NCBI GenBank assembly: GCA_037176845.1
Contig: JAYKXP010000003.1
Location: forward strand, 930,001 to 994,000
DNA length: 64,000 nt
Source: Paramarasmius palmivorus
Lineage: Eukaryota; Basidiomycota; Agaricomycetes; Agaricales; Marasmiaceae
Reading direction: 5' to 3'
Positions 1 through 10,832 of this stretch are shown here, piece by piece (the first letter of the stretch is position 1; each line of letters starts with the position of its first letter). The position numbers and the translations under genes were made by a program. The notes under the pieces were generated by a model, which saw only the letters and a list, made by a program, of their open reading frames with translations, did not search any database and was not told the DNA's origin.

Positions 1-314
1 ACAGAAAGAGGAGAGAGTCGCCGAAGATGAGGAAAGAGGCAAGGCTCAAAGGCGAGCAAGCGAATTTTGCACACAAACCACACCCATTATTCCCACGGCG
101 CACATGGTCCGTGCGCATGTCTTCGCTTATTCCCCATGCGTTTGCCTCGTTTTCTTTTGTGTGTGTACGACGAGTGTTCGCCAGCTTTAAATTAAGGAAT
201 GCGTGTTATGATAGATGCATATAATCGAAATGTCTCTAATATAATAGGTACCAAAAGTCCGTGTCCAGAGTTCCAGCCATAATGAATGCAAGTCCCAAAT
301 GAATACTCAAAGTG
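1..314. other. Left-edge stretch without a firm gene
   Basis: No complete gene is visible here. A plus-strand frame open from base 2 to about 190 begins with a charged, helix-like stretch (QKEERVAEDEERGKAQRRAS) and then turns into composition that does not look coding. It could be the last codons of a gene entering from the left, followed by its 3' untranslated region, but I cannot show that. The right part is the 3' flank of the minus-strand esterase gene ending at 315. Confidence 0.35.
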
Positions 315-3300
315 CTACTTTTGTGTGATGTTACCTGGCTTTTGTGTCTTCTCGCTCTTCGGGCTCTCCGCGATAATACCCGCACGTTCACCAGTCGTCT
401 TAATGGCATCAGTGGCTTTCTTGGCACTCTCTCGCATAAAGTAGCTGTGGTAAACGGTCAGTTTCGCGAAACATGCATGTCATAGCCACTTTCTTACCCA
501 ACCAGAGCATCCCAAATCTTGAGACCATGCATTGGAATGATGTGAGTCTTGACTTGTTGTTCTGATACCGATTGCTTAGGAGGCCGCATGGGATCGTCAT
601 GAGGATCGAAGGCTGCCCTAACCGCATCTCCCGGTTTGAGTTTCGGCACGACTCGGTGTGTAACAGGAGCGGAGTGATATATGCTCTTCTTCAGAAGCGC
701 GAGTGCTTCGGGCTATCAGAGAAATGAGCGTTACACATCATTAACGCATGTTTGGAGCTTACGGTGTCTCGGCGTTTCGCAATGGCACTCGCAGGCGGCC
801 TTTCTTCGTCTAAATCCAGAGGACCCCATCTCCGGTCTTTCTGGATTGCCCCGTCTACAACCCCTTCCGATGTGCTTGCTTCTGTATTTGCTGTCTGCGC
901 TCCCTGAGGATTCTCCGCCTCACGTCGAAGAGAGAAGCCCTGCGCGCGTGCATTTTGAAGCATTTTCTGCGTCTTCTTCTCGATCTTTTCCCTTTGTTTG
1001 AGAATCTTGTGAGCGCGCTTCTCGAAACGCCGATCCCATTCATCTTGCCCTTGGAACCATCGCGTGGCAGGAGCCTCCTTGATGATACCAACTTGACTAG
1101 GCTTGACCTGAAGAGCAGATATTTGTTCCCTTGGCTCCATTGGCCTAGTGCGACCTTTAATATCGACCCGCTCTCGCAGCATTATGACACCAGGAATATC
1201 CTATAGCAGCCATCATTAAATTTCTGGCACAGTACTACTGAGACGCTTACCTTGTAACCACCCTCTAGCTGTTGACTGGGAGGTACAAGTCGAGATGCTT
1301 CTGTTCGCTCAGCGACGGCCTTCACTTCGTCCTTGAAGAGCCTGGCATCTGGAAGGCTCTCTTCGCTAGAAGAGTCTCCTTCTCGCACTCGTTCCTTGGA
1401 TTTGTGTCTCCTGAAGATGGACTTCCGTTCGCGATGATGTTCTTCGTGGTCAACGAGGTCAGAAGAAAGGTCAGAAGGTGGCCTGTGTAACTCTGGGAAC
1501 GGATTTCGTTGAAGATGTTCTTCTGAGTGCCCAGTTACATGTTTGACAAATTCGGCAATAGCCCTGAATGCGTATTTGGCCTATAGTCATATATTATCAG
1601 CACCGGATCACCCGCACGACGAGTACCACCCACACTCGGTGTGAACATGAACACAGGGAGGACGTGACACATCCCTATAGTCTGTATTAGCCAGATATAC
1701 AAAAGCCGCAGGTGATTGACGCGCACCATCAAATACTTGAAGATGAACTTTGGTTGGTGTTGTAAACTTCTCGGCGTTTTCTTGCTGGCGACGAGCATCG
1801 CGCAAGACACCACGTCTTGTCGGATAGTCCTGAGGATGAGAGCAACGATGCGCCAAATAAATGATCTCATCTCTCAGTACTTCGCCATCCCCCGCGATAA
1901 TGTACAAAGGAGGCAAGTTGCACAAACTGGACTGCAGAATTGGCGAAACGAGGGGATGGCTCAGCTGTCTGATAATAGTCAGATTCGCATTCTCAAGTGG
2001 ATGGAAACACTCACTCATTGGTAGCATATAGTTGTATCTGCGACCTCAATTCTAGAGGCACTGTGTCAGGATCTTCCATCAGCACCTTCGGAGGCTTGGG
2101 CTCCCATCGATCTATCTCATCTTCTTGATTGTCATCTTTAGGATCTGCATCATCCTCACCCGAGGCAACGACTGTCCCATCTGATGCCTCTCTCTGAGAA
2201 CCAGAGGAGTCTTGCTCTTCGAGCATTTGGGCCTGACTTTCCACCTTTCGGTCTCGTTCATCCCCATTGCCTTCAAGCCGCTCTTGGCTATCCTCAACAC
2301 GCGATCTGCTTGGTTTTAGTGTATCGCTGTGACCAGGCTCCGGCGGAGGCCCTGTCTTGGTCGGTCTTAGACGACCACCTTCCGGTGGAATTGGGTGTAT
2401 TGGCCACAAGGTAGAAGGCTTTGCGAGAAACCCGTGCTCGGGAATGATATCCTGTGTCAAGTCCAGAGTGAGAAATGTAGGCGGAGATTCTTAAAGGAGA
2501 AAAACCTACAGTCTTGCCGTTCTGCATCACACTCGGGAAGCTGTGTGTGAGATCAACCCATGGACTAATGAGTACAGCACCGGCAGGCATGGGTAGACCC
2601 ATATCCCGCAGAACGGTAAGGACACTCAGACATAGTCCACCTCCAGCTGAATCACCGGCAAAGACGATTGTCGATGGTGGAATAGGTTTGTGAAGCGCGC
2701 CTTCGGGCGGTCGGATGAGATATAAGTCTGTACAGGTAATCAGAGAAGAACCATGTATTTCAGCATTGAAAACCTACACGCGGCAATAACATCTTGCAGC
2801 GGGCATGGCCAGGGATATTGGGGTGCTTTCCTAAGCGTTGTTCAGGCAAGGCAGGAGTATATGGAGTATACATAGGTAAACGCACCTATAATTCACGGCA
2901 AACGCCCTGCCCTTGCATTTACGAGCTATTTCCGCTCGTCATCGATCACATTGTGAATATGAACGGAGTATACATACCGTAGCGAATGATTTGATAACGG
3001 TGAGTATCTTGAACACACCTCAGTAAGGTCCGAAAGCTTTGGGCTTAGACGTACTTATTGAACCCCAGAAATATCCTCCTGTATTGACGTGAGTAAGCTG
3101 CTACTTTCGGCTCGAATGTTTGAAGACGGACCTCCGTGAACATAGAGCTTTAATATAGAACATCAGCCACAGGATAAAAACAGCATAAACTGACACACAC
3201 CATGACGTTAGGCAACTCCTCCATGCGTAGTAACTTGTCCTCGTCTTCAGTCAACTTGCGCCCCAGATCAGCGTTGGGTTTCTCAGGATTGAGATACGCC

Positions 3301-3908
3301 TTTTCTGTAATCCATTCTGCGTCTATACCGTCCAAACCACGCACTTGCCACCATCGTTCTCCTCCGACCACGCGTTTAAGCTCTTCAGGACCGAACCAGT
3401 CGATCAACACGTCGGCGGCGTCATTGCAAGTCTTCAATGGGATCTGGACGGAGGATACTGCAGCCCAGTATGGCGCGGGAACATATGTGTTGGTACTAAA
3501 ACCGGCGTCAGACCTGTAGACGACTGACAAGACTGGGAGCATACAATGCTTGAAGTGATTCCACGGTATTGTGGATACCCAAGTCAATGAAAGCTGAAAA
3601 TGACTTCCTTGAATGTAATATCCTCTGCTTGGGCGAGAAACACTGACCCTTTACGATGTGGAATGCTCTATGTGATGTCAATTAGAACCATGTATGATGG
3701 CATATGATTTACTGCTCACTCGTCAAAGAAAATATCATCTGTAGCTTCCTCCTCCTCTGAATTCTTGTACTTGATGGCCTTCCGTTTACCATGACTAAAG
3801 AATGTTCGAATGACAACTAATACACAGAGTTAACAACAGTGGAGTCGCAAGACGCCATAACTCACCTGGAGTGATGTGAACAGCAGCAGAAACTGTGGTA
3901 ACCGGCAT
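315..3908 (-). CDS. HSL-type alpha/beta hydrolase (lipase/esterase)
   Basis: Predicted serine esterase of the hormone-sensitive-lipase family (Abhydrolase_3), acting on acyl esters; the physiological substrate is unknown. The oxyanion-hole motif HGGGYFWGSI is assembled across two introns near 3130-3060. The nucleophile elbow GDSAGG lies near 2655-2670, followed by the strand AGAVLISPWVDLTH. The acid region reads LYIIAGDGEVLRDE (about 1900), and the probable catalytic His is in CHVLPVFMFTP (about 1660). An acidic, low-complexity insert of about 130 residues (2045-2430) sits inside the cap/catalytic region. A basic C-terminal extension ends in SEKTQKPGNITQK before the stop at 315-317. The start MPVTTVSAAVHITP is the only ATG joined to the family-like N-terminus. 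At least 17 exons, several under 45 bases, give roughly 850-900 residues, long for this family because of the insert and tail. The family call is firm; individual boundaries in the 3' half are less so. Confidence 0.86.
3132..3147 (-). other. 16-base microexon carrying the HGG of the esterase oxyanion hole
   Basis: The splice from the exon ending Asn-Val-Met (donor gtgtgtgt) to the exon encoding GYFWGSI needs this 16-base exon, read as Leu-Tyr-Val-His-Gly plus one base of the next Gly codon. It has an AG acceptor before it and a GT donor after it. Together they restore HGGGYFWGSI, the family signature. Without this exon the enzyme would lose its oxyanion hole. Confidence 0.75.
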
Positions 3909-4494
3909 TATAGCATTAGAATGTAGAAACTGAAGGTAGGAGACAATGAAGGAGAAAGAAAACAAGAAAAGTATGAAACTCCAAAGAGTGTGGTGTAGTT
4001 GGCACGAGGAATGGGAATAAGGGGACGGCTACTGCGTCATGATCGTGGCACCAGTGAGAGATCAATCAGTCGCTGAACTCGGCCACTACTGCCCCTAGCA
4101 ACTTATTTCAAGTACTCAATCCTTCGACCATCGATGAGCAGGCTGAGGTAGTGTACTGATCTTTCCTTTACGTCTAAGAAGTTATTCACGGCACTTAGGA
4201 TCAGAAGGATCTGGTTCCGGAAAAGAACATGTATCTTCGTCGCACTCATGACTTCGGAACGGTTACGGGGTTTCCAAACGGAAATGTATGATAACAAAAT
4301 GGTGTAGAGGTCGACGACAGGACGGGATGCTCGTGCCGCCGATAAGGAGGAAGATGTCAACCAAAAGGATCTCTTTCAAGGCAAGTCGTTCCTCAAAGAA
4401 CTACGTATACAAACATTGCCATAAATTTTGCAAAAAGAGATTGCAACAGGTAGGAAGGTGTCCATCGGCTATTCTTGAAACGCATGCTCATTGC
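3909..4494. other. Intergenic stretch between VTC1 and the esterase
   Basis: About 590 bases without a supported gene. It holds the promoter and leader of the minus-strand esterase (starting at 3908) and the 3' flank of VTC1 (ending at 4495). An 85-codon minus-strand frame inside it opens at a TTG, has no family-like composition and was not called. Confidence 0.6.
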
Positions 4495-5026
4495 TCACTG
4501 GGTAAAACGCAGGACGAAATTGACAACGACTGCAGCGAGGAGGGCTATACAAAGCAACGTCTAAAATCCGAGGGAACGTTCAGCTCCGTTCCGAAGACAA
4601 GCCGAGGATAGTTCACTCACCGGGCCCAGTCGGTCGTCGTAAGGCCCTTTACCTCCTCTGCGTATGGAGGCTGCTCGCCAATGATACGTGTATAAAGCGT
4701 ATATCATGATAGCCATTGCTGAGAAAGATAACGCATGAACGAGATGTTTTCTTTAATGTTCCACAACGCACCGACGAAAGAGAACATTGCAGCGCTGATT
4801 TTTCCAACCTGTTGAGGTTATCAGTATCCAGTCTGTAAGGAGAAATATTGAAACGCACCTTGTCCCCAAAATTAAGAAGTCCAACTGCAAGCCCACCAAG
4901 CACAACGGTGAAATGAAGCCATGATAAGAATGTCCGTTCGTTGGCGAAAGAGACTTTTGGTTCAACTCGGACGGGAAGAGCGATTCTCTTTGCCGCTGTA
5001 CGCTGTAGGAGCGGTTGGGTGGACAT
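4495..5026 (-). CDS. VTC1: Vacuolar transporter chaperone 1 (VTC1), DUF202 family
   Basis: Small three-helix membrane subunit of the VTC complex, which makes polyphosphate from ATP at the vacuole or acidocalcisome membrane. Exon 1 (4859-5026) encodes [20 protein letters not shown], then [20 protein letters not shown], the DUF202 signature, and the first helix [15 protein letters not shown]. After a short intron follow [12 protein letters not shown] and, after another, [20 protein letters not shown] and PYDDRLGP. The last exon gives [20 protein letters not shown] and stops at 4495. Four exons and about 130 residues match the yeast protein closely. The yeast family has FFANERTF where this has SFANERTF, a minor change. 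A CACGTG box lies about 110 bases upstream. Identification is very secure. Confidence 0.96.
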
Positions 5027-5136
5027 GATGAAAAGGGCACACGACCGCTGTGGAAGGAAGACAGTTTATAAATAAGGCTAACGAAGAGTAGATTCACGAA
5101 CGTGCGTTCTTCGCTTGGCCCTCGGGTATTTGATCA

Positions 5137-5142
5137 CACGTG
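5137..5142. promoter_or_regulatory. CACGTG box upstream of VTC1 (candidate Pho4-type bHLH site)
   Basis: The hexamer CACGTG lies 111-116 bases upstream of the VTC1 start codon, within the sequence TCACACGTGATACATG. In budding yeast and Cryptococcus the bHLH factor Pho4 binds CACGTG and activates phosphate-starvation genes, VTC genes among them. The hexamer occurs by chance about every 4 kb and other copies exist in this window, so function rests on its position. Confidence 0.4.
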
Positions 5143-5297
5143 ATACATGTTACAGAATTCGGCCTCTCAGAATTTCGCCGTGCGACCGTTTTATGTATTC
5201 CAAGCCTATACTTACTGAACCATACAGTAGTAGTGTAGATACGTGAAGGATCAAGAGGACCTACTCTTGTTCCAAAAGAAAGGATTACATTGTGCAT

Positions 5298-6341
5298 TTA
5301 CCTTTCCCCACCCAACATCTTCAGTCGGTCCTGTAAACGAACGTTGTAGCATTGGTCAGACAAAAAAAGACGTGATTTCGGCGTACAGGATGTATACTGG
5401 GCCCTTGACCAGCTGGTGGAGGTGGTCCACCAAAGTTAGCAGGAGGCGCACCATTGAAATTCAGAGGAGGTCCATTGAAGTTGGGTGGTGGACCGTTGAA
5501 ATTGCCAGGCGGCGGTGGAGATGATGCGTTTCCTGGAGGTCCTGTAGGAGGATTTTGAGGTGGGAACGGTGGTCGAGGCATGTTGGCGTTTGGTGGGAAA
5601 GGCGGCATAGCTAAAAAGATGTGAGTCAAGCTAAGATGACAAATGAGACTTGATTCACCTCCAGGGATACCAGGTGGTCCCATTCCAGGAGGTGGAGGCA
5701 TCATTGGCGGGAATCCAGGTCCACCAGGTGGAAATGGCGGTCGAGCTTTGTATTTATCAGTGGTATACTCGTGGAATGGCGTAGCGCTACTCACCCATTC
5801 CCGGTGGTGGTGGCATCATTGGAGGATAACCTGCGGGCGGTCCAACTCCCAGATGTTGAGGTCCAAAACCGAATCCTCCAGCAGGTGGTCCTATGCATTA
5901 TTAGTTAATGCGATAGTGCAGAAAAGTTGCGGTATATACCTCCTGAGCTCTGTTTGAGAAAAGATTAGACGGTCGGCTTGCTTGAAAGATAAAGCACTCA
6001 CCTCATACGCCGCAGTGATTTGGTCAATAATACTCTGTGCCTTGTCGTGGCCAAGGGCTATATGAAAACAGTACATTCAGAGACAGAAGAAACTGTTCAG
6101 GAATGACTTACAGGCGTAATAGTCCTTCACATTCGCCAGGTGATTCTTGCCGCTGTTGTGAGCCTTTCGCACTGGGAAGCTCGATTCAACATTCTGATCC
6201 AACAAGGGTGAATGAATCTCTCTTACCTGATGCAGAATCGTGAGTCAGAAAAACATCGCAGTAATCACAGTAATGTTTCTGGGGACGAAGCTAGTCAGGA
6301 GCCTTCTTAAAGCAAAAGAATGAGACGGTGCTTACTGGCAT
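5298..6341 (-). CDS. YHC1: U1 snRNP protein C (U1-C)
   Basis: Core protein of the U1 snRNP, which stabilises pairing of U1 snRNA with the 5' splice site. The N-terminus has the U1-type C2H2 zinc finger: [20 protein letters not shown] gives Cys-Cys-His, then NSGKNHLANVKDYYA supplies the second His. LGHDKAQSIIDQITAAYE follows. The rest is a low-complexity Pro/Gly-rich tail (PPMMPPPPGMG repeated, then PPFPPNANMPRPPFPPQNPP) typical of U1-C. The first coding exon is only ATGCCA. The C-terminus depends on a final intron: splicing after GPSIHP to DRLKMLGGER gives a family-like end with a stop at 5298-5300, whereas reading through would end at 5321 with an atypical tail. I prefer the spliced form. 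It is transcribed head to head with LSm3. Confidence 0.94.
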
Positions 6342-6414
6342 GATGGAAGTCGTCTGTCAAGGGGCGGAGTTTGTATTTCTCGCGCTTCGCGACTCTTGAA
6401 CATCTCAAACGACC
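6342..6414. promoter_or_regulatory. Shared divergent promoter of U1-C and LSm3
   Basis: Only 73 bases separate the start codons of the minus-strand U1-C and plus-strand LSm3 genes, so their promoters and 5' leaders must share or interleave this segment. No clear TATA box is visible. Confidence 0.6.
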
Positions 6415-6865
6415 ATGGATCCCTCTTCATCGGGCATTCAAGAGCCCTTCGACTTGATTCGACTTTCTCTTAGTGAACGTGTATTTGTAAAACTCAGAGG
6501 GGACCGCGAAATGACAGGAATATTACACGTGCGTATGCAACGCTATTCTGCAAATCTATACTCAAGTACAATATAAAGGCGTATGATGGGCATATGAACC
6601 TCATTTTGAGCGATGTTGAGGAGACAATTATGATTGTGGACACTGATGGCAATGATCCTCAGGGTACTGTAAATGTATGTGTGTTGGTTGCTCAATATAC
6701 GTTCAACCTTTGACATCTCGTGCTGGAAACTGTAGGTCGTGAAACGGAAAATGGAAATGCTATTTGTCAGAGGAGATGGTGTTATTCTGGTACGTTCTAC
6801 TATGTTTTCCTCTCATGAACTATGCTGAAAAGCAGATACAGGTTTCGCCTCCTTCTAGGACATAG
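6415..6865 (+). CDS. LSM3: U6 snRNA-associated Sm-like protein LSm3
   Basis: Subunit of the LSm2-8 ring that binds the U-rich 3' end of U6 snRNA in the nucleus and of the LSm1-7 ring in cytoplasmic mRNA decay. Four exons splice to a protein of about 95 residues. Sm1 is PFDLIRLSLSERVFVKLRGD, then REMTGILHAYDGHMNLILSD (across an intron at CAC/GCG), then VEETIMIVDTDGND. Sm2 is MEMLFVRGDGVILVSPP, ending SRT. The Sm1 Asp-x-Hyd-x-Asn core (DGHMNL) and Sm2 RGD are present. The start MDPSSSGIQEPF is the first ATG and gives the usual length. Introns are about 50-75 bases. Confidence 0.95.
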
Positions 6866-7034
6866 AAAACACTCTGGTTCTTGATCATCATGTATTGTTG
6901 TGTTGCTACTACACTATATCCTCGACCATTGTATGGATCCGTCCGTCTCAATGAATGCAAAGGTATCTCTACACAGATGAAGCACTAATAATCCCCAGAT
7001 TGGCCTAGTCTCGCCAAGGTACAACAGCCCCACC

Positions 7035-7595
7035 TCAACGAATATCGGCACCGTCTTCGGTCCACGGTGTCCCTGAACCTTGCGTGTTGGCTCCTGTCCG
7101 TGAACCGAGAAGGAAATCTGTTGTTGGGTTATCTTGAAGGGCATCATCCGAATCGGGTACTGTGGTATTTGCAGGCCAAGTCTCATCGCGTACCCAAGCG
7201 CAATGAATTATTTTAACCTTTGACAAGACAGGGACGAGTTGAATATGCAGTACGAAAGAAAGATGCTTGGGACTTACAACCGTTCCCAACGGTAATCTCT
7301 TTTTAAGCCTTGAACCATGATACAGGCCATGCCACACTTTTTCTACACCACCCTTCCACACTTCATTATTATTCACAGCGTTAGGTGTACTGAGAAGAGT
7401 ATCCAATTTTTGTCGTGTAGTTGAAGGAGGTGAAGGATTGGGAATAACATTATCGGGAGGTGTCAACCACAATTGACGTCTAGCGACAAAATGGGAAGGT
7501 CCCGGGGGAGGAAGAGCAGATGATTTAAGCCTTTCTTCAAAGGAATGGTGTTGATTAGACGATGTACCTGCAGTTTCTGATGAAGTGGGTATCAT
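7035..7595 (-). CDS. Conserved-looking hypothetical protein
   Basis: I do not recognise the family. The frame encodes FVARRQLWLTPP, then VWKGGVEKVWHGLYHGSRLK and KRLPLGTVV. A 60-base GT-AG intron (7218-7277) that is stop-free and in frame comes next, followed by VKIIHCAWVRDETWPANTTV, an acidic segment and an end at DGADIR. The spliced protein is about 166 residues from the ATG at 7593-7595 (MIPTSSETAG). Longer in-frame extension exists only from non-ATG codons, so an upstream exon is possible. Basic, Trp-rich and without membrane segments, it could be a mitochondrial or RNA-associated protein, but that is a guess. It faces GRR1 head to head across about 145 bases. Confidence 0.6.
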   Translation of the reverse strand: MIPTSSETAGTSSNQHHSFEERLKSSALPPPGPSHFVARRQLWLTPPDNVIPNPSPPSTTRQKLDTLLSTPNAVNNNEVWKGGVEKVWHGLYHGSRLKKRLPLGTVVSPKHLSFVLHIQLVPVLSKVKIIHCAWVRDETWPANTTVPDSDDALQDNPTTDFLLGSRTGANTQGSGTPWTEDGADIR

Positions 7596-7739
7596 TTCGA
7601 GAAGAGAATATGCACCAGAAGATGTACTTTTTTTCGCTGAGAAATATTTGCACGTGTTGTCAAGCAGGCGTCCACTGCCAGGCTGAGGTGCTGAGGCAGC
7701 ATCAATCCGTTGCTGCACACTTCTTCAACTCGAACCACC
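7596..7739. promoter_or_regulatory. Divergent promoter between the unknown gene and GRR1
   Basis: This 144-base spacer separates two divergent start codons (7595 minus, 7740 plus). It must hold both basal promoters unless the minus-strand gene has an upstream exon that overlaps the GRR1 start. Confidence 0.4.
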
Positions 7740-10577
7740 ATGTTGTACAAACGTCCTCCCTCGACAACCTCCCTTTCAGATGACGACGGCGACGACGAAA
7801 ACACAAAATTCACTTCTTACGACCACAAGACCCATTTTGCCGTCGCTCCTGCCCATTGGACTCCTCATTCATCCATTCCGCATTCCCATACAAACTCGGC
7901 CATGTCCACTCTCCCCCCAGAAATTCTCATCCACATTCTCAAACATCTTCAATCGCCTCGAGATCTATATAGCTCGCTTCAGGTCTCCAGAACCTGGTGC
8001 GAGTGCTCGGTCGAGCTGCTATGGCATAAGCCCACGCTCAACAAGGCCGAACCCCTTCTCAAGCTCACAAGGCTTCTCGCCTCTCCCCGACAAACATTCA
8101 CATATGCTAGCTTTATTCGTCGGCTAAATTTCCTTTCTATCGGACAAGAGTTGAAGGACGACATATTCAATGTCCTTTCCAAGTGTGATCGCCTGGAGCG
8201 TCTTACCTTGGTAGGATGCAGCGACCTCACCAAAAACACAATTGCCCGAGTTCTTCCTTCGTTCCCAAATCTCGTCGCTATCGACTTAACCGGGGTAGAA
8301 AACACCTCGGACGAAGCCATTATCGGTCTTGCGTCGGTTGCCAAACGACTCCAAGGAATCAACCTGGGAGGCTGCAAACATGTCTCCAATGAGGGCGTGT
8401 TTGCACTCGCTCAAAACTGTCCTTTGTTACGTCGCGTCAAACTCAGTGGACTGGAAACATTGACCGACAAGCCGGTTTCTGCACTTGCTAAATCCTGTCC
8501 TCTCCTCCTCGAAATCGATCTCAACGGCTGCAAGCTTATCACAGATCTCGCGATACGCGATATCTGGACGTTCTCGACGCACATGCGCGAGATGAAGCTG
8601 TCGCACTGCCCGGAACTGACGGATGCTGCTTTTCCCGCTCCTTTGAAGCGAGACAAGGCACCTCAGTCTGATGTACCCAACCCCTTCCCTTCGTCTAATA
8701 CCCCAGCCGACCCAGGAGAGCTGGAGCCACTCATCATCTCGCGCACCTTTGAACATTTGCGGATGTTGGATTTGACCGCGTGCTCCCTAGTCACTGATGA
8801 TGCCATTGAAGGAATAGTATCCCACGCGCCGAAAATACGAAATCTGGTCCTAAACAAGTGTTCGTTGCTGACGGATAGGTCCGTCGAGAACATTTGTAAA
8901 TTGGGCAGGCATCTCCACTATCTTCACCTGGGACACACGAGCAAGATCACGGACAAGTCGGTTCGGACCCTTGCCCGCTCCTGTACACGTCTCCGATACG
9001 TTGACTTTGCAAGTGAGTTATATTCGCTGACCAATCAGGCCACAATACTCATTGACAATGCCTAGACTGCGTTCTTCTGACTGATATGGCGGTATTTGAG
9101 TTGTCATCTCTGCCAAAGTTAAGGCGTGTCGGTCTTGTGCGAGTAAGCAATCTCACCGACGAAGCTATTTATGCACTCGCCGAGCGGCATGCCACACTGG
9201 AGCGCATTCACCTTTCCTACTGCGACCAAATATCCGTCATGGCTATACATTTCCTCCTACAGAAACTTCACAAGTTGACCCACTTAAGTCTTACCGGTGT
9301 ACCCGCGTTTCGACAACCCGAACTGCAACGGTTCTGCCGAGAGCCACCTTCTGTAAGTACTACTGGCATACCCGAGTCACTTTTGCTGAGCATTTTCTCA
9401 GGATTTTAGCACCACCCAGCAATCGGCATTCTGCGTTTACTCAGGCAAAGGAGTTTCCCAGCTTCGGGCTTTTTTGACTGAGTTATTCGATCGCATCACG
9501 GAGATGAATGGTACCGATGATACAGAATACGAGGACGAAGAGTATGATCCCGATACTTACCACGAGGACACGCCTGAGCCAGAGATTAATGGCGAAGGAG
9601 ATCATGACGAAGAGGAAGACTTCATATCTCGTCGGATGTTGCCTAATATGGCGCCCCTAGCGTTATCTCAACGGCCCCGAACTGAAGAAGATTTAACACG
9701 CCTCCACCAAAGGCCTGCCGCTGTCCATAGACCAGCGTCGGCCAACAGCAGCTCCGACGTTCCTATCATCCATGGAGTCGGTCGTATAACTAATCACACC
9801 GTGGTCCCTGTGCAATCACCAGGTGCTAGTAGTTCCCGTAGACCCCGAGGCCATACAACCACAGGGTTCAGATCGCTAGCCGACGCATTGCCCGTTATAG
9901 AAAACCCCAGCTCACCACCGCCAAGTGACGTTGCATCAAATCTCAGTGGAGGTACGAATAGGTCTAATGGCGCGGGATTTTTCCGCAACTACAGAGATGG
10001 TAGTGGTTCGGCAAGAAACAGTGGCGTCATGACACCAGATCTGAACTTTGCAGAAATCGGGCACGGTAGAGGTGCCCAGTCTGCAGTGCCAAATGCTATC
10101 CTGCAGCACCCAATGCGTCGAGGGCAAGGACACGTCCATCCTCATCAACGAGCTCCGATCGTGGAATTAGAATCCACGGCTGCTTCAACACCTTCGACGT
10201 CAGGAAGTGCAGCAACTTCTTCGCATGCTCTAGCTGAAGAGCTACGGACACCGCAGCCGGCTTCCCACCAGCCTCAGATTGTAGACGTTGATTGGCCTTA
10301 TCGAGAGCCAACTTCGCCCACTGTGGCTGAATCTAGGACTTCCTTATCTCAACGGGAGCTACAGGAGTCGGTTCATTCTGCTTTGAGTGGTACGGCATCA
10401 GATCCTAGAGGACGAAGCGTGAAGAGGAGCCTCCGTAATACCCTTACTGCAGCTGAGCACTACGCCAGCTCGCTGCTTTTCGGCCGCTCCCCTACGCATA
10501 ATCATCACGATGAAGGGCCAGACCCTAGTGGCAGTTCCGCTGGTGCCAGTGGCTCAACTTCACGTCTTCATCACTAA
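7740..10577 (+). CDS. GRR1: GRR1-like F-box/leucine-rich-repeat protein (SCF subunit)
   Basis: Substrate-recognition subunit of an SCF ubiquitin ligase; yeast Grr1 links glucose sensing and the cell cycle to degradation of G1 cyclins and nutrient regulators. Three exons (7740-9012, 9066-9352, 9402-10577) give 911 residues. An F-box near residues 60-100 starts LPPEILIHILKHLQSPRDLY and includes SRTWCECSVELLW. About a dozen cysteine-containing LRRs follow, such as LERLTLVGCSDLTKNTI and LVLNKCSLLTDRSVENI. A disordered C-terminal third begins with an acidic block (EYEDEEYDPDTYHED) and ends in Ser/Pro/His-rich sequence. The start is the first ATG; the frame opens upstream only at a TTG. A paralogue lacking the F-box lies at 33857-35407 and shares both intron positions. 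Confidence 0.93.
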
Positions 10578-10832
10578 AGTTACAGGCTTCAATGTTCTCT
10601 TAGCTCTCGTTTTCGCGCTTCGTTCTGATTACCAGCATTATTGTTTACTACTACAGACTATCATACCATGTAATTCGTTGCCATGAACTGTTATTAGCGG
10701 AATCCAATTGTTGTGTGCCTTGTGTGTGCCAGTGTTGTGGGCGCGACAGAGTTCTGACTCGAAATTGCAATCTGGGAAATGTTGATCTGGCCATAGATTC
10801 CTCTTCCTCTCTCACTCTGAATCAATTCCACC

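Noticed and set aside
4103..4360. 85-codon minus-strand frame downstream of VTC1
   Set aside because: It opens at a TTG, not ATG, and lies in a 3' flank/promoter stretch.
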